NCBI GenBank assembly: GCA_022036555.1
Contig: CM039120.1
Span: forward strand, 25,138,227 to 25,202,226
Reading direction: 5' to 3'
Length of the DNA stretch: 64,000 bases
From: Microstegium vimineum
Lineage: Eukaryota > Streptophyta > Magnoliopsida > Poales > Poaceae
Under the pieces are notes generated by a model that worked only from the letters and a program-made list of their open reading frames with translations, searched no databases and was not told the origin of the DNA. The stretch's first letter is position 1, and each line of letters begins with the position of its first letter. Positions 1 to 8,478 of the stretch are shown here, piece by piece. The position numbers and the translations under genes were made by a program.

Positions 1-586
1 CCCTGAACTCTGCCAAGTAGGCCTCATCATCTGAGTCCTCCCCCTGAGTGTCTGACGCTAGAAGGGAAGCAGTTTGGGGGACAGGAGCTGACGTGCCGGC
101 TATCTCTGCTATCGAGGACTCTAGAGCTGGAGCTGGGGTAGGAGTAGGAGCAGAATCTGGTACCACTATCTCTATAGGAACCTCTGGAGTTGCGGTGTCC
201 GGTTGTGCCTCATGCACGGACTCGACTGGAGTCTGAATAACCAGAGGCTGCGGAGGCTGTACTGGAGTCGTAGTAACTACAGTGGCATCGGTAGCAACAG
301 CAACTGTGGGTGGAGTGGATACAGCTGGAGCCCAACTGTCGTGTGTGGCTTCTGAGGAAGCAACTGAGGAACGGTGCTGACCTGCTGTCGGTGCAACCAT
401 TGCTGCCTCAACTTCTGCTACTATCTGCTGACCAGTGGGGGACGGTTGCCCTGTGATGTCATTGAACGACGCAGAGAGATCTCTGGCAGTAGCACCCATC
501 GTAACAAAGAGCGACGTGAAACTAGTAGTGAGAGGAGTGAACTGCTGCATCGGGCCAAAAGTGTCCAACCACTGTGTGACCTGAGT
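1..586 (-). CDS. Open frame of a transposon-type protein, C-terminal part, unclassified
   Basis: Read on the minus strand, positions 586 to 1 form one uninterrupted frame of about 195 codons with neither a start nor a stop, so both ends lie outside (one in the N gap, one off the window). The product is rich in Pro, Thr, Ala and Val, and turns acidic near the window edge (GEDSDDEAYLAEF). Long Pro/Thr-rich tails ending in an acidic stretch are common in plant transposon ORFs of the 'putative plant transposon protein' type, but I see no catalytic motif and the assignment is only by general composition. It could also be an interior ORF of the CACTA element that lies just beyond the gap in the same orientation. 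Confidence 0.4.
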
Positions 587-686
587 NNNNNNNNNNNNNN
601 NNNNNNNNNNNNNNNNNNNNNNNNNNNNNNNNNNNNNNNNNNNNNNNNNNNNNNNNNNNNNNNNNNNNNNNNNNNNNNNNNNNNNN
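587..686. other. Assembly gap (100 N)
   Basis: Exactly 100 N, the conventional size for a gap of unknown length. The distance between the flanking ORF and the CACTA fragment is therefore unknown. Confidence 0.99.
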
Positions 687-774
687 TTCAACATCAGCGT
701 CGTGAGGTTAAACCCAGCGCCGTCCAATGCTTTGGACAACCATTATAAAGAGGGTCCAATGAAGCCTACTTCAT

Positions 775-1303
775 CTCCCTAAAATTCTCAAGCCATCGAG
801 GTTGCCAAACATAATGTCATCTTCGTCAAGGCGGTTAGCTATTTCCTCCATGAGCTTTGCACCGTCTACGTCTCTCACAACAGCGTCTTCATCACCTCCA
901 TCTCGTCAGCACCACCCATATCTTTGAAAAGATCATCCATCATGATGTAATCACGAGCATTATCGTCGCTTGCTGCCGGCACCAAAGAGAAGGCAGTTGG
1001 TTCAGCTCGTCCTAACGAACTCTGCATTATTGACTGATTTCCCTCTAGATGCATCTTCCACTGTTGAATCTACTACCTTTCGCCATGAAAAGTCCAAACC
1101 GTGTAATCCTTAACAAAACCAAATCTGATCAAATAAGATTGCACCTCGCCATCTTTGTGGGCTTTCATGTTCTTACAGTGAGAACACAGACAAGTAGTTG
1201 TCGTCCTATTCAGACGCTCACAGTGAGCTTTCGTAGCTGCAATAAACTTTCGAAAATGAACGAGGTACACTGCGGTTCCATTCTCTTTATCTGGTACATC
1301 CAT
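775..1303 (-). pseudogene. CACTA transposase, N-terminal transposase-associated domain
   Basis: From a start at 1303 the minus strand encodes 76 residues before a stop at 1073. The CLCSHCKN cysteine cluster, the following basic segment and YTVWTFHGE near the end are the pattern of the plant 'transposase-associated' domain at the N terminus of CACTA transposases. Coding similarity continues past the stop in other frames to about 775 (for example DYIMMDDLFKDM near 935), so at least two frameshifts separate the parts. Such proteins bind and cut the element ends; this copy cannot make one. The start lies about 75 bp inside the subterminal palindromes, as expected for the first exon. Confidence 0.75.
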
Positions 1304-1376
1304 TCAGACCTCTCCATATTGCCCAAAGTATTACAAATAAGATATTAGATCTAGAGATAAAGAAACTATAATGATG

Positions 1377-1455
1377 ACCGCCTCGGTTAATATGTATTAA
1401 CCAAGGCGGTTGTCCCTTAAATGCCCGCCTCCGTTAAGCATTAACGGAGGCGGGC
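1377..1455. repeat. CACTA subterminal palindromes
   Basis: Two hairpins lie side by side. 1377-1410 has 16-nt arms with one mismatch around a TG loop (arm ACCGCCTCGGTTAATA). 1423-1455 has perfect 15-nt arms around GCA (arm GCCCGCCTCCGTTAA). A third, imperfect inverted pair of GAGGCGGGC and GCCCGCCTC follows at about 1507-1540. In CACTA elements, repeats of this kind are transposase binding sites, which is the likely role here. Confidence 0.8.
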
Positions 1456-1579
1456 AGCTTCGGTGACCGTCTGCCACGGATGGAGGCAACTAGGGTTCCA
1501 TTATTTGAGGCGGGCGGGAGATGTGCCCGCCTCCAATCAAGAAACAACTGTGTCTTGCAAAAGAAATTCGGTACTAGTG

Positions 1580-2868
1580 CGCATAACATCCAGAGAGGTA
1601 TTTTGCCAGGTGGACTGAGTCAACGCTGGCCATCGCACCAATTGACAAGTTCGGTCTTTAACCGTGCAATCATGTCGTCCAACGCCTTTGTTTCGCAAGG
1701 TTCGACACTCCTACACACTCTCTATGAGATTATGGTTAGCCATCGGACCCAACAACTGTCAATGCAATGTTTTTCTGAGTTGAGTTAAGGTCCAATGCTC
1801 TATAGAACAGCCAACTAGCTCATTCCTTTAACCTTTTCTCTCATATGCTAACTTCAAATATTTCAAAATTTTATGCACGCGAGTTAGCATTTTTCAAAGG
1901 GTTTTAAGCATACTCACTAGGTCCTAGCACATGCATGAAATAAATTCACCTAGTGACACTTAGACAACCATATTGAACATTAAATTCCCTTCTTAACATT
2001 ACGACTATCTATTATAAACCTAATCACGCACTCTATTGATTATTGATAGGTAAAAAAGCCCCAGCTTATACCTTTGCCTTAAACCCTTGCATTTTATTTT
2101 TCTCTTTCTTCTTTTCAAACAATCTAACACTTGTTCAACACTTGTGGGCAACAGCATCACCATATGTGTCATTCTTGCTGAACCTTGGGCGTGGACCTAA
2201 TCTTTCTCAATCACAGTACTAGAGTAATGGTAGTTCACTTGGTTGTCTCAATTATCGAAAACCAAATATAGGACTTCACCATCCCATCCCTTATAGTCTC
2301 CAAACCAAACACTACCTAAGTATAGGACTTCACCATCCCATCAGAATCTATAATTTCTTCTAGTAAAGTAGGATTCTCCTAGTGTTTTAGTATTCAATAT
2401 TTAGTTCCCTACCGAATACCTCTTAACAAGGATTCTTATCTGTTATGGCTAGTGGTCATGTTTTATTACTACTCAAAAACGTTAGAAGAACTCTACCATT
2501 TTAGATTATGACTAGTGGATCAACGACGGTGATTCGGCCATTGCCCCGGGCACCTCGCCAGTGGCATGCCACAAGTCGTGAGCCTGTTGCATCCGGTCCC
2601 TATCTCGGGCCGCCAGCACCATGGCACACACAGCGTGCATGATACAACTACGCAATGACTTTTTGATGTGCCAAAGAATGCATTAAAGTGTCTTCGGTTT
2701 CGCCCTATTCGCTTGGCTTATCAGCCGGCTTATCAGTCACTGAAACAGTGTTTTTGTCTCGAGTTTTGCTGTGGTACAACCAAATCATGTGAGCCCTTCA
2801 TTTAATTAGATCTGATGGTTGAGTCATTTTTTACTTTCTAAGAGGTAATAGAAGAAATAAATATTTAA
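1580..2868. other. Unassigned intergenic, probably old transposon sequence
   Basis: No supported gene. 1850-2160 has the pyrimidine-rich texture of a decayed LTR. 2520-2640 is a short GC-rich island. At 2700-2760 the sequence tgcttggcttatcagccggcttatcag resembles the end of a hAT-type MITE in fragments, but I could not find a matching second end. Confidence 0.3.
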
Positions 2869-3545
2869 TTAATTTTTATTTTCATAAATAATAGGAGAAC
2901 TAAGGAAAGTTTTGTGATAATACTCAAGAATACATACCAACAACTTTAGCACCGAACGCAAGGTCGTGAACTCTTTGGTGCAACCCTTAGACTCATCATA
3001 AAAAGGCTCTTTGGCTGCCTTCATCAGGGTCTCCATACCTTTCTTGAAGAACATTGATGAATCTTCTGCATGACGATGCAACATTGCCTCTAGGAATTCT
3101 GTATCTCCTGCAGCCATATTATTTTGCATCACATCAGTTCCGACGCCTTCAATTCCTCCAGCGAAACCATGATGAGGACCATCGGTGACAGTTGTTGTGT
3201 CTCGTGTACTAACTGAAACCCACCGTCAACAAGCATATCTGGACCATCGCGTCGATATTTGCACGGCTAACAGTTGTATAAGGCACAGAGCTACCCTCTC
3301 AATACTGTCCAAATCAAGTAATCCTTCATAAATCTTCGACAGACAAGATGAGAAAGGATTTGTTGATGATCATCAAATACAACAACATTCCTGCAGTCCA
3401 TACATTGACAATGTATGTGTGTCTTCTTTGTTCTCCAAGCATGGTTCTTAGCGCATCAATAAACTTATGAACCTCGGTATGTATGATACATTTAGCCTTG
3501 ATAACTTATACATCCAGAATGACCTCTCCATCAATACCTGACTTT
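2869..3545 (-). pseudogene. Second CACTA transposase fragment
   Basis: The minus strand carries a second copy of the CACTA N-terminal region, diverged from the one at 0.8-1.3 kb. Around 3430-3280 a frame reads CMDCRNVVVF and then FMKDYLIWT, matching the cysteine cluster and Y-x-x-W end of the transposase-associated domain. The next part (start 3132, stop 2869, 87 residues) contains EPFYDESKGCTKEFTTLRSV, which fits the conserved 'EPLYPGC..FS.L...L' stretch that follows that domain in plant CACTA transposases. Frameshifts and stops separate the two. No terminal repeat is visible on its right, so it is an internal relic. Confidence 0.65.
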
Positions 3546-4334
3546 TAAAAGGGAGAGACGACAAATATTATGTAACCATCTTAATCAACCTGACTTGAAG
3601 AAAATGGATTAAAACTGACCTTTCTTAGTAATCTCCTTCCAAGAAATGAAGATCAAAACCTCCCCTCTTGTATTTTGATAAATGTGGCTCTCTAAAATCA
3701 CCTCCTTCCAACAGTCCTCAAATCAAAAAGCCCCCTTGTCTGTGTAAATGAAGTTTAGAGAGGATTTACCTTGGGTTTAGAGTTTAATAGGGTTTAGGGT
3801 TTAGCTAGGGTCACTGGATTATTTAGCTAAGGATTTATGATTTACCTAGTGATTATTAGCTACGGTCTAGAGATTATTTAGCTAGTTATTAAAGTAAAAA
3901 ATCTAAGTATCATAATTAAATTAAAAAACATAAGTATCATTATTAAAAACACAAAATTAATGAAACATAAGTGAATATAGTGGATGAAATAAATTGAGAA
4001 ATAAAAAAGCATAATAAAAAACCTAAGTAGAATACTTAAAAAAACTAACAAAAAAACTACACTTCCCTTCCCTCTACACATAAATTTTATTTAACACAAC
4101 ATTGATTCATGAAAACAAGTAAATATATGTATATAGCATAAACTAAATTAAAAAGCAAACATGAAAATGGAGAGAGGAGATATATTATATAATTAATTTA
4201 ACCAACCTCACATGAATAAACAACGAAAATAACCTAGGTATTCTTCTCTCTCACTCATGGTGAAACCCTAGATTCAAAATGTAGCTCAAATTGAGGAAAA
4301 TGAGCTAAATGAGACCAACTGGATTGACTTGTGG
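3546..4334. other. AT-rich unassigned stretch
   Basis: Low-complexity AT-rich DNA with a degenerate run around 3770-3870 where taggg/tttagg and ttagctag words recur, and A/T-rich sequence to 4200. No ORF has a recognisable domain. Confidence 0.3.
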
Positions 4335-4500
4335 GAGATGCTCTAAGTTTAGATACTTTAGATTTTTCCTGATTGTTATAACCGAGTACATCTATAATCT
4401 CTCCCACCATCGAATTTAGATCCAATGATCCACGTACAAATTTCCATATTTTCTATGAGAATCTAGTTTCTATAGCATACGTTCCTATCTATGTATCTAT
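4335..4500 (-). repeat. Dispersed repeat end, homologous to 58.2 kb
   Basis: Read on the minus strand from about 4485, the sequence GGAACGTATGCTATAGAAAC is followed by CGTGGATCATTGGATCTAAA and GGTGGGAGAGATT. The same words in the same order occur on the plus strand at 58181-58265. This is one end of an unclassified dispersed element. Confidence 0.6.
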
Positions 4501-4599
4501 GTAACAAGTAACTTGAGTGCCCAGTTTGGATTGATATATAAACAATCCGAAACCTCCTGGGAGAGTTACTGCCTTCCGCATAACTAATATTGTTATTAC

Positions 4600-4790
4600 A
4601 CCCATTTCCCTTGCAGCATGGGGTACTTTGGTGTCATAATATTTGCTCCAATCCATGGAATGTCATCCTTATTGTAGAACTTGCTTAGTTGTTTTAAAAG
4701 GAGAGCATCATTCTATAGCTGGAGATTGATCAGACCCAAACCTCCCTTCTCTTTGGATTGCAACTTAGGTATACATCGATGATGGTCTAA
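4600..4790 (-). pseudogene. L1-type LINE, reverse-transcriptase C-terminal fragment
   Basis: The minus strand between about 4770 and 4617 reads SKEKGGLGLINLQL, a stop, then NDALLLKQLSKFYNKDDIPW. This matches the block after the reverse transcriptase of plant L1-type elements (K-x-x-GGLG-[VI]-NL-x-x-QN-x-ALL-x-K). One in-frame stop (CAG to TAG) is present and nothing else of the element is preserved nearby. It is a dead relic of about 150 bp. Confidence 0.65.
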
Positions 4791-5183
4791 AATACGTGTA
4801 GAAGCAAAATATCAATAGTTCAAATACAAGCCGCACTGCTCAGAAATAGTGTTTCAGATTTACATCACTTGCCTTTTAGTATACACCTACACATCACTTG
4901 CCTAAAAGTCATGACGAGTTTTTAGTTATGCTTGTCCTTGAGTCTAGTGTTTCAGCATCTATCGTCTATCCACAGAGGATACATACTTGCTGACATAGAA
5001 ATCTACAGTATCTTACTAAACAGGTCAAGCAGATTGAGCAACATAGAGCAAACTATTTAATATTTATGCTGTGTTGCATAGCGCCAGAAAAATAAGTACA
5101 GAACAGACCAAAACCTTATAGACACAGCAAAATGTAAGCTATATATGCGCAGTTAGCTTGCCTCCATGATTACTTTATTCATC
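4791..5183. other. 3' flank of the WD40-like gene
   Basis: No other gene. On the minus strand AATAAA lies at 5179-5174, just after the stop at 5186-5184, and could act as a polyadenylation signal. The words cacttgcct and acatcacttgcc recur at 4868-4911 as a small direct repeat. Confidence 0.35.
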
Positions 5184-5788
5184 CTAAACAGGTATGTGCC
5201 CATCTGCTCCGGCATCAGTTTGTACCTTGTCCTGTGTGTAAAGTAAAACATGGCATCCACCATCAGTCACCGCCACTGCACCTGAATTGGAATCAACAGC
5301 AACACAGGAGACTCGTCCACCTGATTGCGCGACTTGATTAGAACGAACTGACTTGTACCACAAACAAATAATTCAGTCCAAAACAGATCATAATAGGAAA
5401 AATTATGTTAACATTGTCAGGCACAGTGAATTAATGCCCACAGGTGGAAAAGATATCCATACCTAATTCCTAGTAACATCTACTATTTAGCAACCATGTT
5501 TCATTATAAATGTGTAACTCTGTGCGTTAAGTGAATATATATATAATAATGATGTTGACATGATTAAATTTGTTCACTCAAGATGAGAATGAAGATGGCC
5601 CTCAGTGAATACAGCATGTTTCAACATTACAACATGACATCAAACATGAAAACATGATAACGTATCACTTACGGTTGAAACACTGTGTACCAGTCACTTT
5701 TCTCCCAGAAGACAATTCCCACAAATACAGCAGACCAGCATGTGTCCCAGCATATCCATAGTTACCGCAGGTATCTAAAGCAGTAACT
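5184..5788 (-). CDS. WD40-like host gene, last two exons
   Basis: Two minus-strand exons. The first (5788-5673) follows a T9-CCAG acceptor, ends at a GTAAGT donor and encodes VTALDTCGNYGYAGTH..LLYLWELSSGRK, which has the spacing and the LW(E/D) end of a WD repeat. The second (5347-5184) follows a CAG acceptor, joins in phase and encodes 53 residues, including GGRVSCVAVDSNSGAVAVTD and LLYTQ (start of another WD blade), then stops. AATAAA follows within about 5 bp. Two open, phase-matched exons with canonical splice sites look like a working cellular gene, not a transposon. I do not recognise the family member. The first exon begins with one base completing a codon, matching the two-base overhang of the exon at 34081-34428, so these are probably the 3' end of one gene. 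A gene fragment captured by a transposon is the alternative. Confidence 0.6.
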
Positions 5789-6299
5789 CTGGAAAAAAAA
5801 ACATCAGACAAATTGCCGAAAATTCAACTGAGAACCTGAGTATTTCAAGCATAAAAGAACCATGAGGAGCATTAAGGTAGCAAGCTAATCAATAACTTCA
5901 TACATTAGTTTCCTCATATAAAAATCCAATGTACTCTCTTAAGCATGGTATCCTATATTACAATGTTAACGATAGCCCCAGCATGGCAGTTTCTACTTTC
6001 AGTCTCTATATATGAAGATGAAATAGTCCGAGGGATAGCCAGCATGGACAGTGAGATGACAGTCAAGGTGATATGGATTGGTTTCTTGATTGCAAAGGGT
6101 GGTCAGATGGTGAGGTCTTGGAGTGGAATAGCCCTATTGAAAGAGGGCACTGGATTTTGGAGAGGACATAATAATGTACATGGGATACTCTAGGGGCTCA
6201 TTTGGAAACCTCAACCCCAGTGGGGATCCTAGACTACTCCTTAGATGGACCTCTGGTCAGATGACCACTCGGAAACCCCATGCAAGAAGGATTTAGTGC
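5789..6299. other. Intron-like DNA, nothing recognised
   Basis: AT-rich to 5940. 5945-6193 has an 82-codon open frame on the plus strand with no recognisable domain. 6190-6290 begins ggggctcatttggaaacc and contains ccactcggaaaccc in inverted sense, which resembles a hAT-type MITE without clear ends. Confidence 0.3.
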
Positions 6300-6627
6300 C
6301 CTAATTCCCTTGATGCTGTATTAGGCCGATGAATGTTGAGTAGTCTTTGAGGCTGTATTAAGTGAATGAACCTCGTGCAATTACTTCTGGTTTTTGAGTT
6401 TCTTAACTCTCTTGAAGTCGCTGCCCTAGGGTGTTTAGGCTCCAGGGATTCTTGGTCATGTTTTGATCGTGTCCTTTTTGCTCCAGCCCATGGAGCTTTT
6501 GTGGTTCTGTGTTTGGCGTGTGGGAGGTGGCCCCTCTTGAGTTGGGTTATGTTACTCGACTCTTTGTACTCTTTCTCTCTGAATGAAATGACAGGTAGCT
6601 CTCCTGAGTCTTCAACCAAAAAAAAGT
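6300..6627 (+). mobile_element. 3' end of a LINE with poly(A)
   Basis: The sequence ending ctctgaatgaaatgacag, gtagctctcctgagtcttc and then A8 at about 6618-6626 is the usual tail of plant L1-type LINEs (TAATRAAATGRCAG, GCTCTCCTGC, poly A). The 5' limit is uncertain, and no RT remains. Open frames here on both strands (96 and 108 codons) show no domain. Confidence 0.5.
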
Positions 6628-7281
6628 TCTGTAACTCTGTTCATTGTTATGATTGATTTTGACTAATAAGTTTTAGTAGCAGGGACTCCTATCCATTTCA
6701 TTTATAAATGGTCCCAGGAAAATATTCCCAACAGGGATTGCCTTCTCTGGGTTCTGAGGTGTCACTGAACAGCCAAAAACCCCTCAGGGAGGATCCACGG
6801 TCCCTTTCCCTATGATTCCAAGTCCCTGTTGCTCCTCCCAGACGCTCTAGGTCCCCACATAAACTGTGTGGTAGAGCTTCTCGTCGCTCCATCTCCAGGA
6901 GACGGCGGCAGGCCAGGTCAAGGTTGACGGTGGCAACTCGAGCTCCTCAAATAGATCAGGGTTGGCCACCAGCGAGTCATGCTCCTCCCATGAATCTAGG
7001 TCGGCATCGGCTGGCTATGAATCAGTAGAGAAGGGCGGCAGGGGAGGGAGAAAGGCCACAAGTAGCAGAGCGAAGCAGAGTACGGGGAGCGTAGGGGACA
7101 GGCCTTTTCCACTCCCACCTGCAATGCAAAACCGGAGTGCTTCACGCGCGGAGCAGGCGGGTGCAGTGGCATTTTGCTGTGTTGTACCAAATCTCGCAGA
7201 GTGTAGCGGTGCAAAGCACGGCCACACTGGCCCTCAACAAACCTGAAGCTAACATAATATCTCAGCAAGTACGAAAAGAAG
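6628..7281. other. Unassigned stretch left of the nested cluster
   Basis: No supported gene. From 6890 the base composition turns GC-rich, with overlapping frames on both strands and no domain. The last five bases (agaag, 7277-7281) are the target duplication of the gypsy element that follows. Confidence 0.35.
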
Positions 7282-8462
7282 TGTCGGTGTCTAAAATGGC
7301 GGGGTCTAGACGGCCAACGAGTAAATTTCTAAGCGTGTCGGAGTTCGGATGGTTACGCTCGGAGAACACGGAGGTTTATACTGGTTCGGGCACAAACGCC
7401 CTACATCCAGTGTGTTGCGGGGTTGTATTACCGAGCGCGGAGAGCTTGTAGGAGGAGCTACAAGCTTTGGTGAGAGAGGGGAGGCTGTCCACAGGTCTCG
7501 TGCGTATGAGGTTCTTGGTTCTGGTGAGTGCTCGCGTGTGTGCGAGTTTGAGGATATGTGAATGAATGTTGGAATGTCGAGAGAGCGAGATTGGGGGTCC
7601 ATTCCCTCCCTTTATACGTAGGGGGAGATGAAGAAGTACAGTAGAGAGAGGGGAGTGATGTGGGCCCGGCTTGGGCTGCTGCCGAAGGAAGCCTTTGTCT
7701 TCATCCTGTCTTCCTTCCTGAGGAAGATTGCGCCAGTAGACGCATGTCCGAGTCCTGTTCGTCCTTGTCGAGCTGTAGCCAAACGCCTTGTGATCGGGAA
7801 ACCTGTTGTTCCCCTTTCCGGGTATGGGCCAAGGTTGGTCACACAAGACCAGGCACCCCCGCGTTCCGTCATACTGGACTTGATGACGCCCTAATCCCTG
7901 TTGGGGTGTCCGTCGGAGACATGGCGTGGATATCACGCGCGGAAGTCGTCGGTTAGGCAACACAGGACCATGTACCGCAGGGTGAACAGAAGTCGGCATG
8001 GTGGCTCATGCCTTGAACCCCATCCATGAGGACGGAGCGTACTGTGGACCTTTTGACTATGTGGGCTAGGGCGCCCTAGGCTGTGTGTGGCAATGAGACC
8101 TCCGAGGGCGAGGGTCGTCACGGATGACGTTTGTCGGGCTCGAACGGGGCGGGAGAGCCCCTGAGGGTTGGCAGCGCCGCGGGCGACGCCACCTTGGCTC
8201 GGGCGAGGCGGAAGAGCCCCCGAGGGTTGATGACGTCACGGGCGACGCCTCCTTGGCTCGGGCGAGGCGGAGGAGCCCCCGAGGGCAGATGACGTCACGG
8301 GCGACGCCACCTTGGCTCGAGCGAGGCGAAGGAGCCCCCGAGGGTTAATGACGTTACGGGCAACGTCACCTTGGCTCGGACGAGGCGAAGGAGCCCCTTG
8401 ATGGTAGTTTTTGTTTTTGTAGAGTCTGGTAATTTGGGTACCCTATTTCTGGGTATCCGACA
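7282..8462 (-). repeat. 3' LTR of the Tat-like element
   Basis: 1181 bp, TG...CA ends, nearly identical to 18113-18989 plus 28829-29286. Over the first 140 bp I count five differences between the copies, all transitions. A TATA-like TATAAAGGG lies at about 7616-7608 on the minus strand. Contains four 59-bp repeat units (8161-8400). The frames of 60-207 codons here on both strands are not supported as genes. Confidence 0.95.
8161..8400 (-). promoter_or_regulatory. 59-bp tandem units with TGACGTCA in the LTR
   Basis: Four head-to-tail units of about 59 bp, with an older, more diverged unit just before them. Each holds gaggg..(T)GACGT(C/T)A, then CTTGGCTCGGGCGAGGCG and GAGCCCCC. Two units have the perfect palindrome TGACGTCA and one has TGACGTTA. 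That palindrome is a classical bZIP/TGA-factor site. Lying in the U3 part of the LTR upstream of the TATA box, the array would suit an enhancer (inference). Confidence 0.7.
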
Positions 8463-8478
8463 GTAGCCCCCGAGCCTT
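8463..8478 (-). promoter_or_regulatory. Polypurine tract of the Tat-like element
   Basis: On the minus strand AAGGCTCGGGGGCTAC abuts the 3' LTR start TGTCGGATAC. Its position just upstream of the 3' LTR fits plus-strand priming, although two pyrimidine pairs break the purine run. Confidence 0.7.

Larger units (their letters stand above)
687..1579 (-). mobile_element. 5' end of a CACTA (En/Spm) DNA transposon
   Basis: The right edge at 1563-1579 reads CACTAGTACCGAATTTC on the minus strand, a CACTA-type terminal inverted repeat. Inward come subterminal repeats built from the motif GCCCGCCTC and its palindromes (about 1377-1540), then the start of the transposase gene on the minus strand (1303 downward). 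This order (terminal repeat, subterminal repeats, first coding exon) is that of the 5' end of an intact element. The other end is lost in the N gap or off the window. A 3-bp duplication would begin at 1580 (cgc), but its partner cannot be seen. Confidence 0.8.

Noticed and set aside
374..748. 124-codon frame spanning the first N gap
   Set aside because: It is held open only by unknown residues and is the reverse of the better minus-strand frame.
3878..4081. Hydrophobic 67-codon frame on the minus strand
   Set aside because: AT-rich low-complexity sequence gives Phe/Ile/Leu codons by chance, with no start context or homology visible.
4335..4500. Helitron 5' end
   Set aside because: No TC start, no 3' hairpin with CTRR found at either copy; left unclassified.
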